Assembly (NCBI GenBank): GCA_016787415.1 | Contig: JAEUUT010000180.1 | Coordinates: 18,421-82,420 of the forward strand | Source of the DNA: Saprospiraceae bacterium | GTDB taxonomy: Bacteria > Bacteroidota > Bacteroidia > Chitinophagales > Saprospiraceae | Direction of reading: 5' to 3' | DNA: 64,000 nt | Shown here: piece after piece, positions 25,932 to 34,070 of the stretch | Position numbering within the stretch: the first letter of the stretch is position 1 | Layout of the letters: each line of letters begins with the position of its first letter | Notes under the pieces: model-generated | Databases searched by the model: none | What the model was told of the DNA's origin: nothing | What the model saw: the letters and a program-made list of their open reading frames with translations, nothing else | Translations under genes and position numbers: made by a program

Positions 25932-26006
25932 GCGGCTTATTCAATTTCGAATTTCGAGCCATAACTGCTCATAGCCTGCCTAAAAAAAGTTGGAAAATAA
26001 TCTTGT

Positions 26007-26048
26007 GCAACTAATTGGTTTCGCGTACATTTGCAACCAATTAGTTGC
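26007..26048. promoter_or_regulatory. ArsR-type operator with promoter box inside
   Basis: Perfect 14-nt arms GCAACTAATTGGTT and AACCAATTAGTTGC are separated by 14 bp. The exact -7 box TACATTTG sits at 26026-26033 between the arms and reaches to just before the right arm, with a TTG about 20 bp upstream of it at 26003-26005. The ArsR start codon lies 15 bp beyond the right arm. Occupancy would block transcription, as expected for autorepression. Confidence 0.7.
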
Positions 26049-26062
26049 ATATTTTTTTACGC

Positions 26063-26383
26063 ATGAGACGAGACATTTTCCAGGCCATTGCCGACCCCAG
26101 CAGGCGCGCCATTCTGGCGCTGATAGCCATGCAGGCCATGACGCCCAATGCACTTGCCGAACATTTCGACACTACGCGGCAAGCGGTATCAAAACACCTG
26201 CGCATCCTGACAGAATGTGAACTGGTAAGCACCCAACAGCAGGGTCGGGAAATTTACTATCACCTTCAAATCGACAAAATGAAAGAGATCGACCGCTGGC
26301 TCCAACAATTCAGGGCCATTTGGGAAACACGTTTCAGCCAACTCGACGAATTATTATCCACCACTAAAAAAATTGAACCATGA
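26063..26383 (+). CDS. ArsR-family winged-helix repressor
   Basis: A 106-residue protein starting [18 protein letters not shown], the standard opening of the ArsR subgroup that pairs with SRPBCC proteins. The helix-turn-helix is at about 30-55 ([24 protein letters not shown]) and the wing at 60-75 ([15 protein letters not shown]). No cysteine metal-binding motif is present, so it is not a classical metal sensor. The stop overlaps the start of the next gene (ATGA). The large palindrome upstream should be its operator. Confidence 0.9.
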   Translation: MRRDIFQAIADPSRRAILALIAMQAMTPNALAEHFDTTRQAVSKHLRILTECELVSTQQQGREIYYHLQIDKMKEIDRWLQQFRAIWETRFSQLDELLSTTKKIEP

Positions 26384-26871
26384 ATCCTGTCTTGCAATTC
26401 GACTTCGTCGTCGACAAGGAAAACAACTCCATTCACGTAAAAAGGGCATTTTCCGCCAGCCTGGATCGGGTGTGGGACGCCTGGACAAAACCCGAACTGC
26501 TCGACCAGTGGTGGGCGCCGCGGCCATATCGCACCGTCACCAAATCGATGGATTTCCGCGAAGGGGGCATGTGGCTGTATTACATGATAAGCCCTGAAAA
26601 TGACAAACACTGGTGCAAAAACGATTACCAAAGCATCGATCCCCAGAAAAGTTATTCGGGCCTCGATGCCTTTTGCGATGAAAACGGAATCATTAATACG
26701 GAAATGCCCAGAACCCGCTGGACGAATCATTTCAGCGCAGATGGCAGCCAAACACTTGTATCTATCACGCTGCAATACGAACGCCTGGCTGATCTGGAAA
26801 AGATCATAGAACTTGGATTCCGGGAAGGATTCTCGATGGCGATGGGGAATCTGGATGAACTGCTGGCATAA
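26380..26871 (+). CDS. SRPBCC (AHSA1/START-like) domain protein
   Basis: A 163-residue protein with a typical AHSA1 opening ([30 protein letters not shown]), a central F-R-E-G-G-M-W strand and a C-terminal helix ([18 protein letters not shown]). Proteins of this family bind hydrophobic ligands in a helix-grip cavity. It is translationally coupled to the ArsR gene by a 4-bp overlap, a common arrangement in which the ArsR protein controls its partner. The ligand is unknown. Confidence 0.88.
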   Translation: MNPVLQFDFVVDKENNSIHVKRAFSASLDRVWDAWTKPELLDQWWAPRPYRTVTKSMDFREGGMWLYYMISPENDKHWCKNDYQSIDPQKSYSGLDAFCDENGIINTEMPRTRWTNHFSADGSQTLVSITLQYERLADLEKIIELGFREGFSMAMGNLDELLA

Positions 26872-26875
26872 GTTG

Positions 26876-26883
26876 TAACTTTG
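26876..26883 (+). promoter_or_regulatory. Bacteroidota -7 box candidate (TAACTTTG)
   Basis: Exact TAnnTTTG match 5 bp after the SRPBCC gene stop and 102 bp upstream of the next start at 26985. Confidence 0.4.
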
Positions 26884-26984
26884 TAAAAGTCATCGTACAT
26901 TTCATTTTGTTTGGCTTTAGCCATTGCAGGCGCATATTCATGGCTAGAGCCAAACTACTCATTTCCCAAAAAAATAAGTATAAT

Positions 26985-27721
26985 ATGAATTTTTTCAGTC
27001 TCCTATCCATTAGTATTTTTCTTCATTTTACGTTTTTACTTACAGCCCAGACAGATGAGTGCTTTACGTTAAAATTTAATACACCTCATGCGAATGAATA
27101 TGGCTCCCATATTTACATAGGGGAGCACAATGAAATCATATCATCATCTTTTTCCGCGCACATACAAACAAGGGAAAGTCAATGCATCTTTCGCAAAATC
27201 GGGGCTGACGGGAAAACACTTTGGTCGACTATATATCCCGATAACGATATAACCATTTTTTCGATTATACACTGCCCAGATGAGTCGTTCATATTGGGAG
27301 GAGATAAAAAAGATTTTTCAGGCAAGTTTGTAAGGGGCCAATCTATTCTGATAAAAATCGACTCCAAAGGTCAACCCGTTTGGGAAAAAAAATATCAGTT
27401 TGCCAGCAGCGACAACTGCCAGAGCAATCTTTTTCAAGTTATGTGGAATTATGGAACGGGTATTATTACACACCTGTTGTAGAGGAGAACAAGTTGATAA
27501 TACAGCGGATACAGGCAGATAATTACAAAATAGAGCAAGCAGAAGTTGTATTTCCCCCGGACGTAACTTTCGATGGTTTCGGCCTGATGTATAATGGTTT
27601 TTTGCTGTTTTCAGGGATGGAAAGGTTACCAGTCGACAATGCCGATACAAACCCGAGGGTTACGAACAGATATGGAATGGTATTGAAAAAAGAAAAAATT
27701 GCTCAATACTTCAAAGAGTAG
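26985..27721 (+). pseudogene. Exported repeat protein with a frameshift
   Basis: The ATG at 26985 gives a signal peptide (MNFFSLLSISIFLHFTFLLTAQ) and two delta-60-like surface repeats: IGADGKTLWSTIYP...SFILGGD and LIKIDSKGQPVWEKKY. After about QSNLF (27430) this frame closes at 27482. The natural continuation (SSYVELWNGYYYTPVVEENKL and onward, ending IAQYFKE) is in another frame to 27721. One extra T in the TTTTT run at about 27429-27433 restores a protein of about 245 residues. Even restored, no sorting domain is present, so it may be a truncated relative of larger T9SS proteins. The region is AT-rich compared with its neighbours. Confidence 0.65.
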
Positions 27722-27754
27722 GAACACATTCAATAAATTTCAAGATAACAGTAT

Positions 27755-29092
27755 ATGAAAAACTGCTTCATTTTCTCCTTACTTCTCCTCACTTGCCAAC
27801 AGGCTCACACCCAAAACTTCATCCCTTTGCTGGTGGATAGTTCGCACTACCGGTATTGGTATTACGATTTCATAAACGATCATGATACAGTCGTTATTGA
27901 AAAAATCGCTGCATATTCATACGATACCGGCAACAGAGTGATTCAGGAAAGAAGCCCATCAGTTCGTCATACATATTCATTCACTGCTGATTCTGTTGTA
28001 AAACTTACAGAGAAAAAGGTGGCGGACAATACCTGGCAGTTTGACATAAGAAATACGCGTGCATTTATCAATGGCAAACTCATGAGTCATCTTTCGGAGA
28101 AATTTACACCGCCGGATACCTGGAATAATATCCAGATATATTATTATTTCTACGATGCCGCGCTCCAAGATACGATGTCATTGGTCCGCCAGTGGCAAAA
28201 CGGAGCCTGGAACGATTACTACAAAGAGGAAAGGCAATACAATGTATCCGGCGACAAGGTGCAAGAGTTTACCTATTACGTAGATGACACGGGTGTTTTT
28301 AATTTTAGCCAGGGCAAACTCTATGAGTATGACGCCAGCCATCACCTCATTCAGGAAATTACACGCTTCCCTACCGCTACAGGGGTACAGAATTCATCCA
28401 AATGGGAGTGGGCATACGGCAACGATAACCTGCTGGATACCAATCGTTTGAGCCATTATAACGACGATGTGCCTTACTATGTGCTAATGAATACAAATGA
28501 ATATGTCGGTCAGGATACTTTCATTGCCCGGAATTATTCTTGGATTTCCGAAGAGCAAGAATGGGAGTTAGAAAGAACTGTTCTTTCCCGCAATTTCTCC
28601 GGTCCGGGCATTTATAGTAGCAAACCCGACTCCGTTCTATCGTATTACGGTTACAATGACAATCCACCATCCCTTCTCGGCACCAAATGGTATTACCGGT
28701 ATGAAGACCTGGGCAACGGACAAATTTACTATAAACAAGAGGAATTCGTATTCGATATGCCTACCAGTACGTGGTTTTCCAGACAATTCACAGAGGAATG
28801 GTATCACCTGACATTGGCGTTGGGGAGCAGCGTTGCGGAAGAAACATCAACTGGATTGATTGTTTATCCCAATCCATGTAAAACCGGCCAACCTGCACAT
28901 CTCTTGAATTTGCCGATACAAGCCGCAAGCATGGAGTTGCTTCTTTTCGATGTACAAGGCAGGTACGTGTCTATGGAAATATCCGGAACACCCGCAGAGG
29001 TGTCAGCGCCTGCAGAACCCGGCATGTATACTTTACTGGTTCGTTCAGGAGGACGATTAATTGGGGTAGTGAAACTGGTGGTGACAGACTGA
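27755..29092 (+). CDS. T9SS-exported protein with type A sorting domain
   Basis: A 445-residue protein with a signal peptide ending QQAHTQN. Residues 25-350 contain repeated tyrosine- and tryptophan-rich strands (YYDFINDHDTV, YYYFYDAALQ, YYKEERQYNVSGD, KLYEYDASHHLIQE), reminiscent of YD/RHS-like strands but with no cleavage or toxin tip. Residues about 360-445 are the sorting domain (LIVYPNPCKTGQ...LLLFDVQGRYV...GMYTLLVRSGGRLIGVVKLVV). It is probably surface-exposed or secreted. It starts 33 bp after the frameshifted gene and converges, 4 bp apart, with the MarR gene. Confidence 0.78.
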   Translation: MKNCFIFSLLLLTCQQAHTQNFIPLLVDSSHYRYWYYDFINDHDTVVIEKIAAYSYDTGNRVIQERSPSVRHTYSFTADSVVKLTEKKVADNTWQFDIRNTRAFINGKLMSHLSEKFTPPDTWNNIQIYYYFYDAALQDTMSLVRQWQNGAWNDYYKEERQYNVSGDKVQEFTYYVDDTGVFNFSQGKLYEYDASHHLIQEITRFPTATGVQNSSKWEWAYGNDNLLDTNRLSHYNDDVPYYVLMNTNEYVGQDTFIARNYSWISEEQEWELERTVLSRNFSGPGIYSSKPDSVLSYYGYNDNPPSLLGTKWYYRYEDLGNGQIYYKQEEFVFDMPTSTWFSRQFTEEWYHLTLALGSSVAEETSTGLIVYPNPCKTGQPAHLLNLPIQAASMELLLFDVQGRYVSMEISGTPAEVSAPAEPGMYTLLVRSGGRLIGVVKLVVTD

Positions 29093-29096
29093 TCCC

Positions 29097-29729
29097 CTAC
29101 CCTTTCCCCAGCATCCGATCCAGTTCCTCTTCCCCGGCCTGTTCAAACACGGGTTTGTGGAAACGATGCAATTTTCCGAGTATGTGCAGCAGGTCTGTTT
29201 TCTCCGCTTCATCGAGGTCGGCCACTACAATATCGGATAGTTTGAGCACACCCGCCTGCACCGATTCGAACGCCGCGCGGCCTGCGTCGGTGAGCCCGAT
29301 CAATTTGGCGCGTTTGTCGTCGGGATGGGCATGCTCCTGCAACAAGCCTTGTTTCAGCATGCGTTTGAGCACCTCATTGCCCGATGATTTTTCCATGATG
29401 CACTGCCGAATCACATCCGATTTTTTGAGTTGCTGATGCGGGTATAGCGTAATCAGCACCCCCCAGTCGTCTTCCGAGTAAATGGCCGAGTCGCGAAACA
29501 CACGTCGGCTGTAAAACTGTGCATAGCGGGCCATAAAACTCAGATACATGGCAATAAGGCCATTGAGCGGTGGCGCGGCTGCTGGTTTGGCTTCCTTTTT
29601 AAACTGACGCGAAGGGCTGGTTATCAACCAACTGATAAAATGTTCGCGGTCGAACGTTTCCGTACTACCCCCTTCCGACTCGTAGGCCTGTACGAGATCC
29701 AGCAAGTTTCGGATGAAGTCGAGATGCAT
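29097..29729 (-). CDS. MarR-family transcriptional regulator
   Basis: A 210-residue protein, longer than the usual 140-150 residues because of a charged N-terminal extension of about 60 residues. The winged helix covers about 85-160 (DWGVLITLYPHQQLKKSDVIRQCIMEKSSGNEVLKRML, then a D-D-K-R-A-K-L-I-G-L-T wing and AGRAAFESV). It is divergent from the TonB receptor at 29864, and the 134-bp gap contains a palindrome that may be its operator. It probably controls receptor expression in response to a small ligand. Confidence 0.85.
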   Translation of the reverse strand: MHLDFIRNLLDLVQAYESEGGSTETFDREHFISWLITSPSRQFKKEAKPAAAPPLNGLIAMYLSFMARYAQFYSRRVFRDSAIYSEDDWGVLITLYPHQQLKKSDVIRQCIMEKSSGNEVLKRMLKQGLLQEHAHPDDKRAKLIGLTDAGRAAFESVQAGVLKLSDIVVADLDEAEKTDLLHILGKLHRFHKPVFEQAGEEELDRMLGKG

Positions 29730-29792
29730 TTGGTATGATATAGAATTTATTTTTAAAAAAAAGTTTTACATCACACAAACATAATAACTGTC

Positions 29793-29809
29793 GACTTGTT
29801 TACCAAGTC
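29793..29809. promoter_or_regulatory. Palindrome GACTTG-ttTAC-CAAGTC in the MarR/TonB-receptor gap
   Basis: Perfect 6-nt arms with a 5-nt spacer sit 54 bp upstream of the receptor start and 63 bp upstream of the MarR start. Size and position fit a MarR-dimer operator. This is inference. Confidence 0.45.
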
Positions 29810-29863
29810 ATTTCTGATCTATTACAACTTCATCTACAACAATCTACTCGACAGACCACCGTC

Positions 29864-32320
29864 ATGCGTTATTTTACCTTATTTGTATTCCTTTCATGGG
29901 GCTATTTCCATACGCAGGCCCAGAACACCGGCACACTCACTGGTACGGTAAAAGACAAACTCACGCAGGAAGCGCTCATAGGCGTCACCATCCGCCTGGA
30001 AGGCGCCGAACTTGGCACCACCACCGATGTGGATGGCAATTTCAGGATTGCCGGTATTCCGCCCAAATCGTATAATGTAGCAGCAAGTTATGTCGGCTAC
30101 ACGCCACAAACCCGCTATAATGTGGTGATTACCACGGGCAATGCCAACCAGTTGAATTTCGAACTGGAGCCCGACAGCAAAACACTGGGCGAAGTGGTCG
30201 TATCAGAAAATCGTTCGGTACGCATCGCTTCCATCGAAACGCCGCTGTCTATCCAGAACCTGTCGGTGGAGGAGATTAAAAGCAATCCCGGCGGCAATTT
30301 CGACATCAGCCGGGTGGTGCAGGCGCTGCCCGGCGTGGGCGGCGTGAGTGGTACCGGCGGCGGCTTTCGCAACGACCTGATTATCCGTGGCGGCGGCCCG
30401 AGCGAAAACGTGTTTTACCTCGATGGCGTGGAAATTCCGGTCATCAACCACTTCACCACGCAAGGCGCCGCGGGCGGCCCCACGGGCATGCTCAATGTGT
30501 CGTTTATCGAAGACGCCACGCTGGCGAGCAGCGCTTTCAATGCCCGCTACGACAATGCCCTGTCGTCGGTACTGCAATTCCGCCAGCGCGATGGCAACCC
30601 CGAGCGCATCCAGGGCAATATCCGCGTTGGCGCATCCGAAACGGCTTTCACAGCAGAAGGCCCGCTGGGCAAAAAAAATGGGAAAACGACCTTTCTGGCT
30701 TCCGCGCGCCGCTCATACCTGCAATTTCTGTTCAAAGCCATCGGCCTGCCTATTCGGCCCGACTACTGGGATTTTCAGTATAAAGTGACGCATAAAATTG
30801 ATGCTAAAACGACGTTTACTGCCCTCGGCGTCGGCGCTATCGACGATTTTTATTTCGAAGCCCCCAAAGATGCCACGCCTGAAAACCTGTACATCCTGAG
30901 TTCTGTGCCGGGTGTCAACCAGTGGAACTACACGCAAGGTTTTGCGCTCAAACGCCTGATTCACAACGGTTTCTGGAACCTGACCCTGAGCCGGAACATG
31001 CTGGACAACCAACTCGATCAGTTTGCCGACAACATCGATGGCAAGCAGCGCGACGAATCGAAGCGCATCCTGGGCATCAAAAGCCAGGAAATTGAGAACA
31101 AACTTCGTTTCGACCTCAATCGCTATGCAGGAGCCTGGAAATACAGCATCGGGGCTATGGCGCAATACGTGAAGTACAACAACGATGCCTACACGCGGCT
31201 GCGCGCCGAAATTCGTGATTCGCTGGGAAATGTAGTACAGCCGGCGGTAGAAAGCCGTTTCAATACCGCCATCGACTTTTTCAAATTTGGTCTTTTTGCC
31301 CAGGTCAACCGTACCTTTTTCGGCGAGCGTTTAGGCCTGTCGGCGGGTATCCGAACGGATGGAAATACGTTTACCGATAATGGCGCCCAACTGCTCAAAA
31401 CCCTCAGCCCTCGGTTCAACCTGAGTTATGCTTTTGCACCTCAGTGGAAAGTGAATGCCTCGGTAGGGCGTTATTTTAAAATGCCGCTTTACACCGTGTT
31501 GGGTTATCGCGACGATGCGGGGGTTCTGGTCAACAAAGACCAGCCGTATATTCGGAGTACGCACTATGTGACCGGACTGGAGTTTGTGCCCAGCCGTGTG
31601 TTGCGCTTTACCCTGGAAGGTTTTTACAAACACTATGACGACTACCCTGTAGGCACTTTCAACGGCATTTCGCTGGCCAACCAGGGTGGCGGCTTTGGTA
31701 TTCTGGGCAACGAACGCGTGCTGGCAAGGGGCGTTGGGGAATCGTATGGCGTAGAACTTTTCGCTCAGCAAAAACTCAACAAAAACCTGTATTTCACGGG
31801 ATCATACACCTTGTTTTGGTCAAAATTCAGCAACCTGAATGGGGAATTAATTGCCTCGGCCTGGGACAATCGCCACTTGTTGTCGCTGCTGGCAGGTTAT
31901 AAATTTCGCCGCAACTGGGAACTGGGCCTGAAATACCGGCTGCAAGGAGGATTGCCCTACACGCCCATTGACCTGGAAGCCAGCCAACTCAACTATGCCA
32001 CCATCGGCACGGGCGTACTCGATTACAGCCGCCTGAATTCCCTGCGATTGGGCAATTTCAGTCAACTGGATATTCGGGTGGACAAGAAGTGGAATTTCCG
32101 GCGTTCGACGCTCGATATTTTTATTGATATTCAGAACCTGCTGAACACGGTGAATCCTGCACCGTCGAATTATACGTTCCAGCGCACGGCCGACGGAAAG
32201 GCGTTTGTCACTACCGATGGTCAGCCGCTGCGCTCCGACGGCAGCAATGCGGTGCCGCTGTTGCTGGAAAATACGGAAGGATCGCTGCTGCCAAGTGTGG
32301 GTATTGTGGTGGAGTTTTGA
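29864..32320 (+). CDS. TonB-dependent outer-membrane receptor with carboxypeptidase-regulatory-like N-terminus
   Basis: An 818-residue protein with a signal peptide ending YFHTQAQN. Residues 24-105 form the regulatory-like domain (LTGTVKDKLTQEALIGVTIRLEGAELGTTTDVDGNFRIAGIPPKSYNV). The plug at about 115-240 contains RVVQALPGVGGVSGTGGGFRNDLIIRGGGPSENVFYLDGVEIP and ALSSVLQFRQRDG. The barrel ends in VGIVVEF with a terminal Phe. The gene is monocistronic and divergent from MarR. The class is often tied to iron-complex or small-organic uptake, but the substrate cannot be read here. A fold-back repeat begins 10 bp after its stop. Confidence 0.92.
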   Translation: MRYFTLFVFLSWGYFHTQAQNTGTLTGTVKDKLTQEALIGVTIRLEGAELGTTTDVDGNFRIAGIPPKSYNVAASYVGYTPQTRYNVVITTGNANQLNFELEPDSKTLGEVVVSENRSVRIASIETPLSIQNLSVEEIKSNPGGNFDISRVVQALPGVGGVSGTGGGFRNDLIIRGGGPSENVFYLDGVEIPVINHFTTQGAAGGPTGMLNVSFIEDATLASSAFNARYDNALSSVLQFRQRDGNPERIQGNIRVGASETAFTAEGPLGKKNGKTTFLASARRSYLQFLFKAIGLPIRPDYWDFQYKVTHKIDAKTTFTALGVGAIDDFYFEAPKDATPENLYILSSVPGVNQWNYTQGFALKRLIHNGFWNLTLSRNMLDNQLDQFADNIDGKQRDESKRILGIKSQEIENKLRFDLNRYAGAWKYSIGAMAQYVKYNNDAYTRLRAEIRDSLGNVVQPAVESRFNTAIDFFKFGLFAQVNRTFFGERLGLSAGIRTDGNTFTDNGAQLLKTLSPRFNLSYAFAPQWKVNASVGRYFKMPLYTVLGYRDDAGVLVNKDQPYIRSTHYVTGLEFVPSRVLRFTLEGFYKHYDDYPVGTFNGISLANQGGGFGILGNERVLARGVGESYGVELFAQQKLNKNLYFTGSYTLFWSKFSNLNGELIASAWDNRHLLSLLAGYKFRRNWELGLKYRLQGGLPYTPIDLEASQLNYATIGTGVLDYSRLNSLRLGNFSQLDIRVDKKWNFRRSTLDIFIDIQNLLNTVNPAPSNYTFQRTADGKAFVTTDGQPLRSDGSNAVPLLLENTEGSLLPSVGIVVEF

Positions 32321-32330
32321 ATTGAGAATT

Positions 32331-32701
32331 AGGGGTGTAGGAAGGATTTGTTCGGCTACGCCCCTCGTAGCAGGATGGGAACGCGGATGAAGCGGATGAA
32401 GCGGATTTTTTGGTGGCCTTGCGGCCACTTCTTTTTGATTTATACTGATTTGCCCGCCTTCGGCGGGGCGTATATCGAATCAATTTTTTATAAAGCAAGC
32501 AAAAATCAACATCGATTCTTTGTTTCATTTCATGGTTATGCCAAGCGTATCCACCCGCCGAAGGCGGTTTTAATCCATAAAAATCAAAAAGAAGTGGCCG
32601 CAAGGCCACCAAAAAATCCGTTTAAATCCGCTTTATCCGCTTCATCCGCGTTCCTATCCCTCTAAAAGGGGCGTAGCCGAACAAATCCTTCGTACACCCC
32701 T
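32331..32701. mobile_element. Fold-back (MITE-like) element, copy 1
   Basis: About 371 bp with imperfect terminal inverted repeats of roughly 140 bp. The outer 35 nt of the arms (AGGGGTGTAGGAAGGATTTG and onward through cggctacgcccct) match the reverse complement of the right end with about one mismatch. Each arm carries two sub-hairpins, GTGGCC-ttgc-GGCCAC and CCCGCC-ttc-GGCGGG. The loop is AT-rich and no transposase ORF is present. A second copy is at 41524-41916. This stretch, together with a small 9-nt-arm palindrome at 32703-32734, explains the 480-bp gap between two plus-strand genes. Confidence 0.75.
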
Positions 32702-32702
32702 A

Positions 32703-32734
32703 CCCCGAAATCGGGAATGATGTATATTTCGGGG
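32703..32734. repeat. Small palindrome CCCCGAAAT...ATTTCGGGG
   Basis: Perfect 9-nt arms with a 14-nt loop lie directly after the fold-back element, upstream of the DUF2461 gene. Confidence 0.5.
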
Positions 32735-32800
32735 TTTCTGGCAAGGTATTGCCTCGCCGGGAACCCCGAGTAAAACGCCATTCTATCATTTCAATAACTT

Positions 32801-33475
32801 ATGCGCATCCAACCTTCCACCCTTCAATTCCTCGCCGATCTGGCCGACAACAACCACCGCGAATGGTTTCAGGCCCATAAAGACGGCTACGAATCGGCCC
32901 TTGCCAATGCAAAGTCGTTTACGAAGGCTGTAGAAAATGCCCTGAATGAAACGGACCTCATCGAGTCGTCCAATCTGTTTCGCATCTATCGGGATGTGCG
33001 TTTTTCGAAAGACAAAACGCCGTATAAAAATAACTTCGGCATCGGATTTCGGCGGGCTACCAAACGTCGGCGCGGCGGGTATTACCTCCAACTGGAACCC
33101 GGCGGTTCTTTCGCAGGCGGCGGTTTCTGGCAGCCGGAGGCGAAGGACCTCAAACGTATCCGCGATGAGTTTGCTATGGATGACGAGCCCATTCGACAAA
33201 TTATAGCCGCTCCTGATTTTCAACGTTATTTTGGGAATTTGCAGGGCGACGAACTAAAAACGGCTCCGCAAGGCTATGAAAAAGACCATCCCGCCATCGA
33301 TCTTATCCGGAAAAAAGGATTTGTCGTGATGCGGCACTTCACCGATACGGAGGTGACGAGCGCCGATTTTCTCCAAGAGGTGCGCAAAACCTTTGAGGCC
33401 ATGCGCCCGTTTTTTGACTACATGAGCGAGGTGCTGACCACGAATTTGAATGGGGAGCCTCTGCTGGGGGAGTGA
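32801..33475 (+). CDS. DUF2461 domain protein
   Basis: A 224-residue soluble protein matching DUF2461 across its length: FLADLADNNHREWFQAHK at the start, NLFRIYRDVRFSKDKTPYKNNFGIGFRR, then GYYLQLEPGGSFAGGGFWQPEAKDLKRIRDE, and KRIRQ-like and H-P-A-I-D-L-I-R-K-K-G-F segments. The biochemical function of the family is unknown. It lies alone on the plus strand and converges, 11 bp apart, with a small membrane protein gene. Confidence 0.88.
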   Translation: MRIQPSTLQFLADLADNNHREWFQAHKDGYESALANAKSFTKAVENALNETDLIESSNLFRIYRDVRFSKDKTPYKNNFGIGFRRATKRRRGGYYLQLEPGGSFAGGGFWQPEAKDLKRIRDEFAMDDEPIRQIIAAPDFQRYFGNLQGDELKTAPQGYEKDHPAIDLIRKKGFVVMRHFTDTEVTSADFLQEVRKTFEAMRPFFDYMSEVLTTNLNGEPLLGE

Positions 33476-33486
33476 ACGTATCAAGC

Positions 33487-33867
33487 CTACCATATTTGTC
33501 GGATGCCGTAGTCGAATAACAGTTTTATACCGATTACTATGGCCAAAATGCCCAGAAAGCGCTGAAGGTAATACATGCCTTTTTCGATCTGGTCAGGTTG
33601 TTCGGTTCTTACCCCCTTGTTGAGGTGGTATTGAAACAGGTAGAGGTACGGTATGGGAGCAAGGAGGCAGATCAAATCCAGTATGCCAGGGAAATGCCAT
33701 TTAAAACGTCCATACAGGGATGCCTGGGCCCAGGGGTTCATGCGTACCCACCCCCAGGACATAATAAATGTCAATATCCACCAGAATGCATACCCAGCGG
33801 TTATCCAGAATAACCAGCGGCTTACTTTGGCCAGACGGGCGTGGGTTTGTGGCGGAATTTGTTGCAT
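33487..33867 (-). CDS. Small three-helix membrane protein
   Basis: A 126-residue protein with three hydrophobic segments (about 18-38, 60-80 and 105-120), a tryptophan-rich first loop (WWILTFIMSWGWVRMNPW) and a cytoplasmic-looking basic linker. No family is recognised. The start ATG at 33867 fits a short charged N-terminus (MQQIPPQTHARLAK). Followed downstream on the minus strand by the repeat-rich stretch at 33943-34070. Confidence 0.5.
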   Translation of the reverse strand: MQQIPPQTHARLAKVSRWLFWITAGYAFWWILTFIMSWGWVRMNPWAQASLYGRFKWHFPGILDLICLLAPIPYLYLFQYHLNKGVRTEQPDQIEKGMYYLQRFLGILAIVIGIKLLFDYGIRQIW

Positions 33868-33942
33868 TTTTTGATTTTTTTGGATGTGGGTTGGTTGCCC
33901 AGGGCGTTGACATAATGGGCGATTTGATTCATACCTTCCCCT

Positions 33943-34070
33943 GGGCGTTGCCCCGGGCTATTGCATACGCCCTTTCAGGGCTATTCGTGGAGCGTATCTC
34001 TCACTTCTCTCACTCTCTCACCTTCTCACTCTCTCACCTTCTCACTCTCTCACCTCTCACCTCTATACTC
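33943..34070. repeat. Palindromic core plus tandem CTCACTTCT/CTCACCTTCT tract
   Basis: A CGCCCTTTCAGGGC hairpin followed by TATTCGTGGAGCG leads into tandem units built from CTCACnTCT. The same layout recurs at 40396-40520. The tract runs into the 3' end of the hybrid sensor gene and supplies its last residues and its TGA stop. Confidence 0.7.

Noticed and set aside
32321..32800. tRNA or small RNA gene in the gap
   Set aside because: The hairpins belong to the fold-back element and no acceptor stem, anticodon loop or T-loop (GTTCGAnTC) pattern was found.
33943..34070. Possible CRISPR or centromere-like array of CTCACTTCT units
   Set aside because: Period of about 7-8 nt with no spacers; fits the heptad tracts found at other gene ends.
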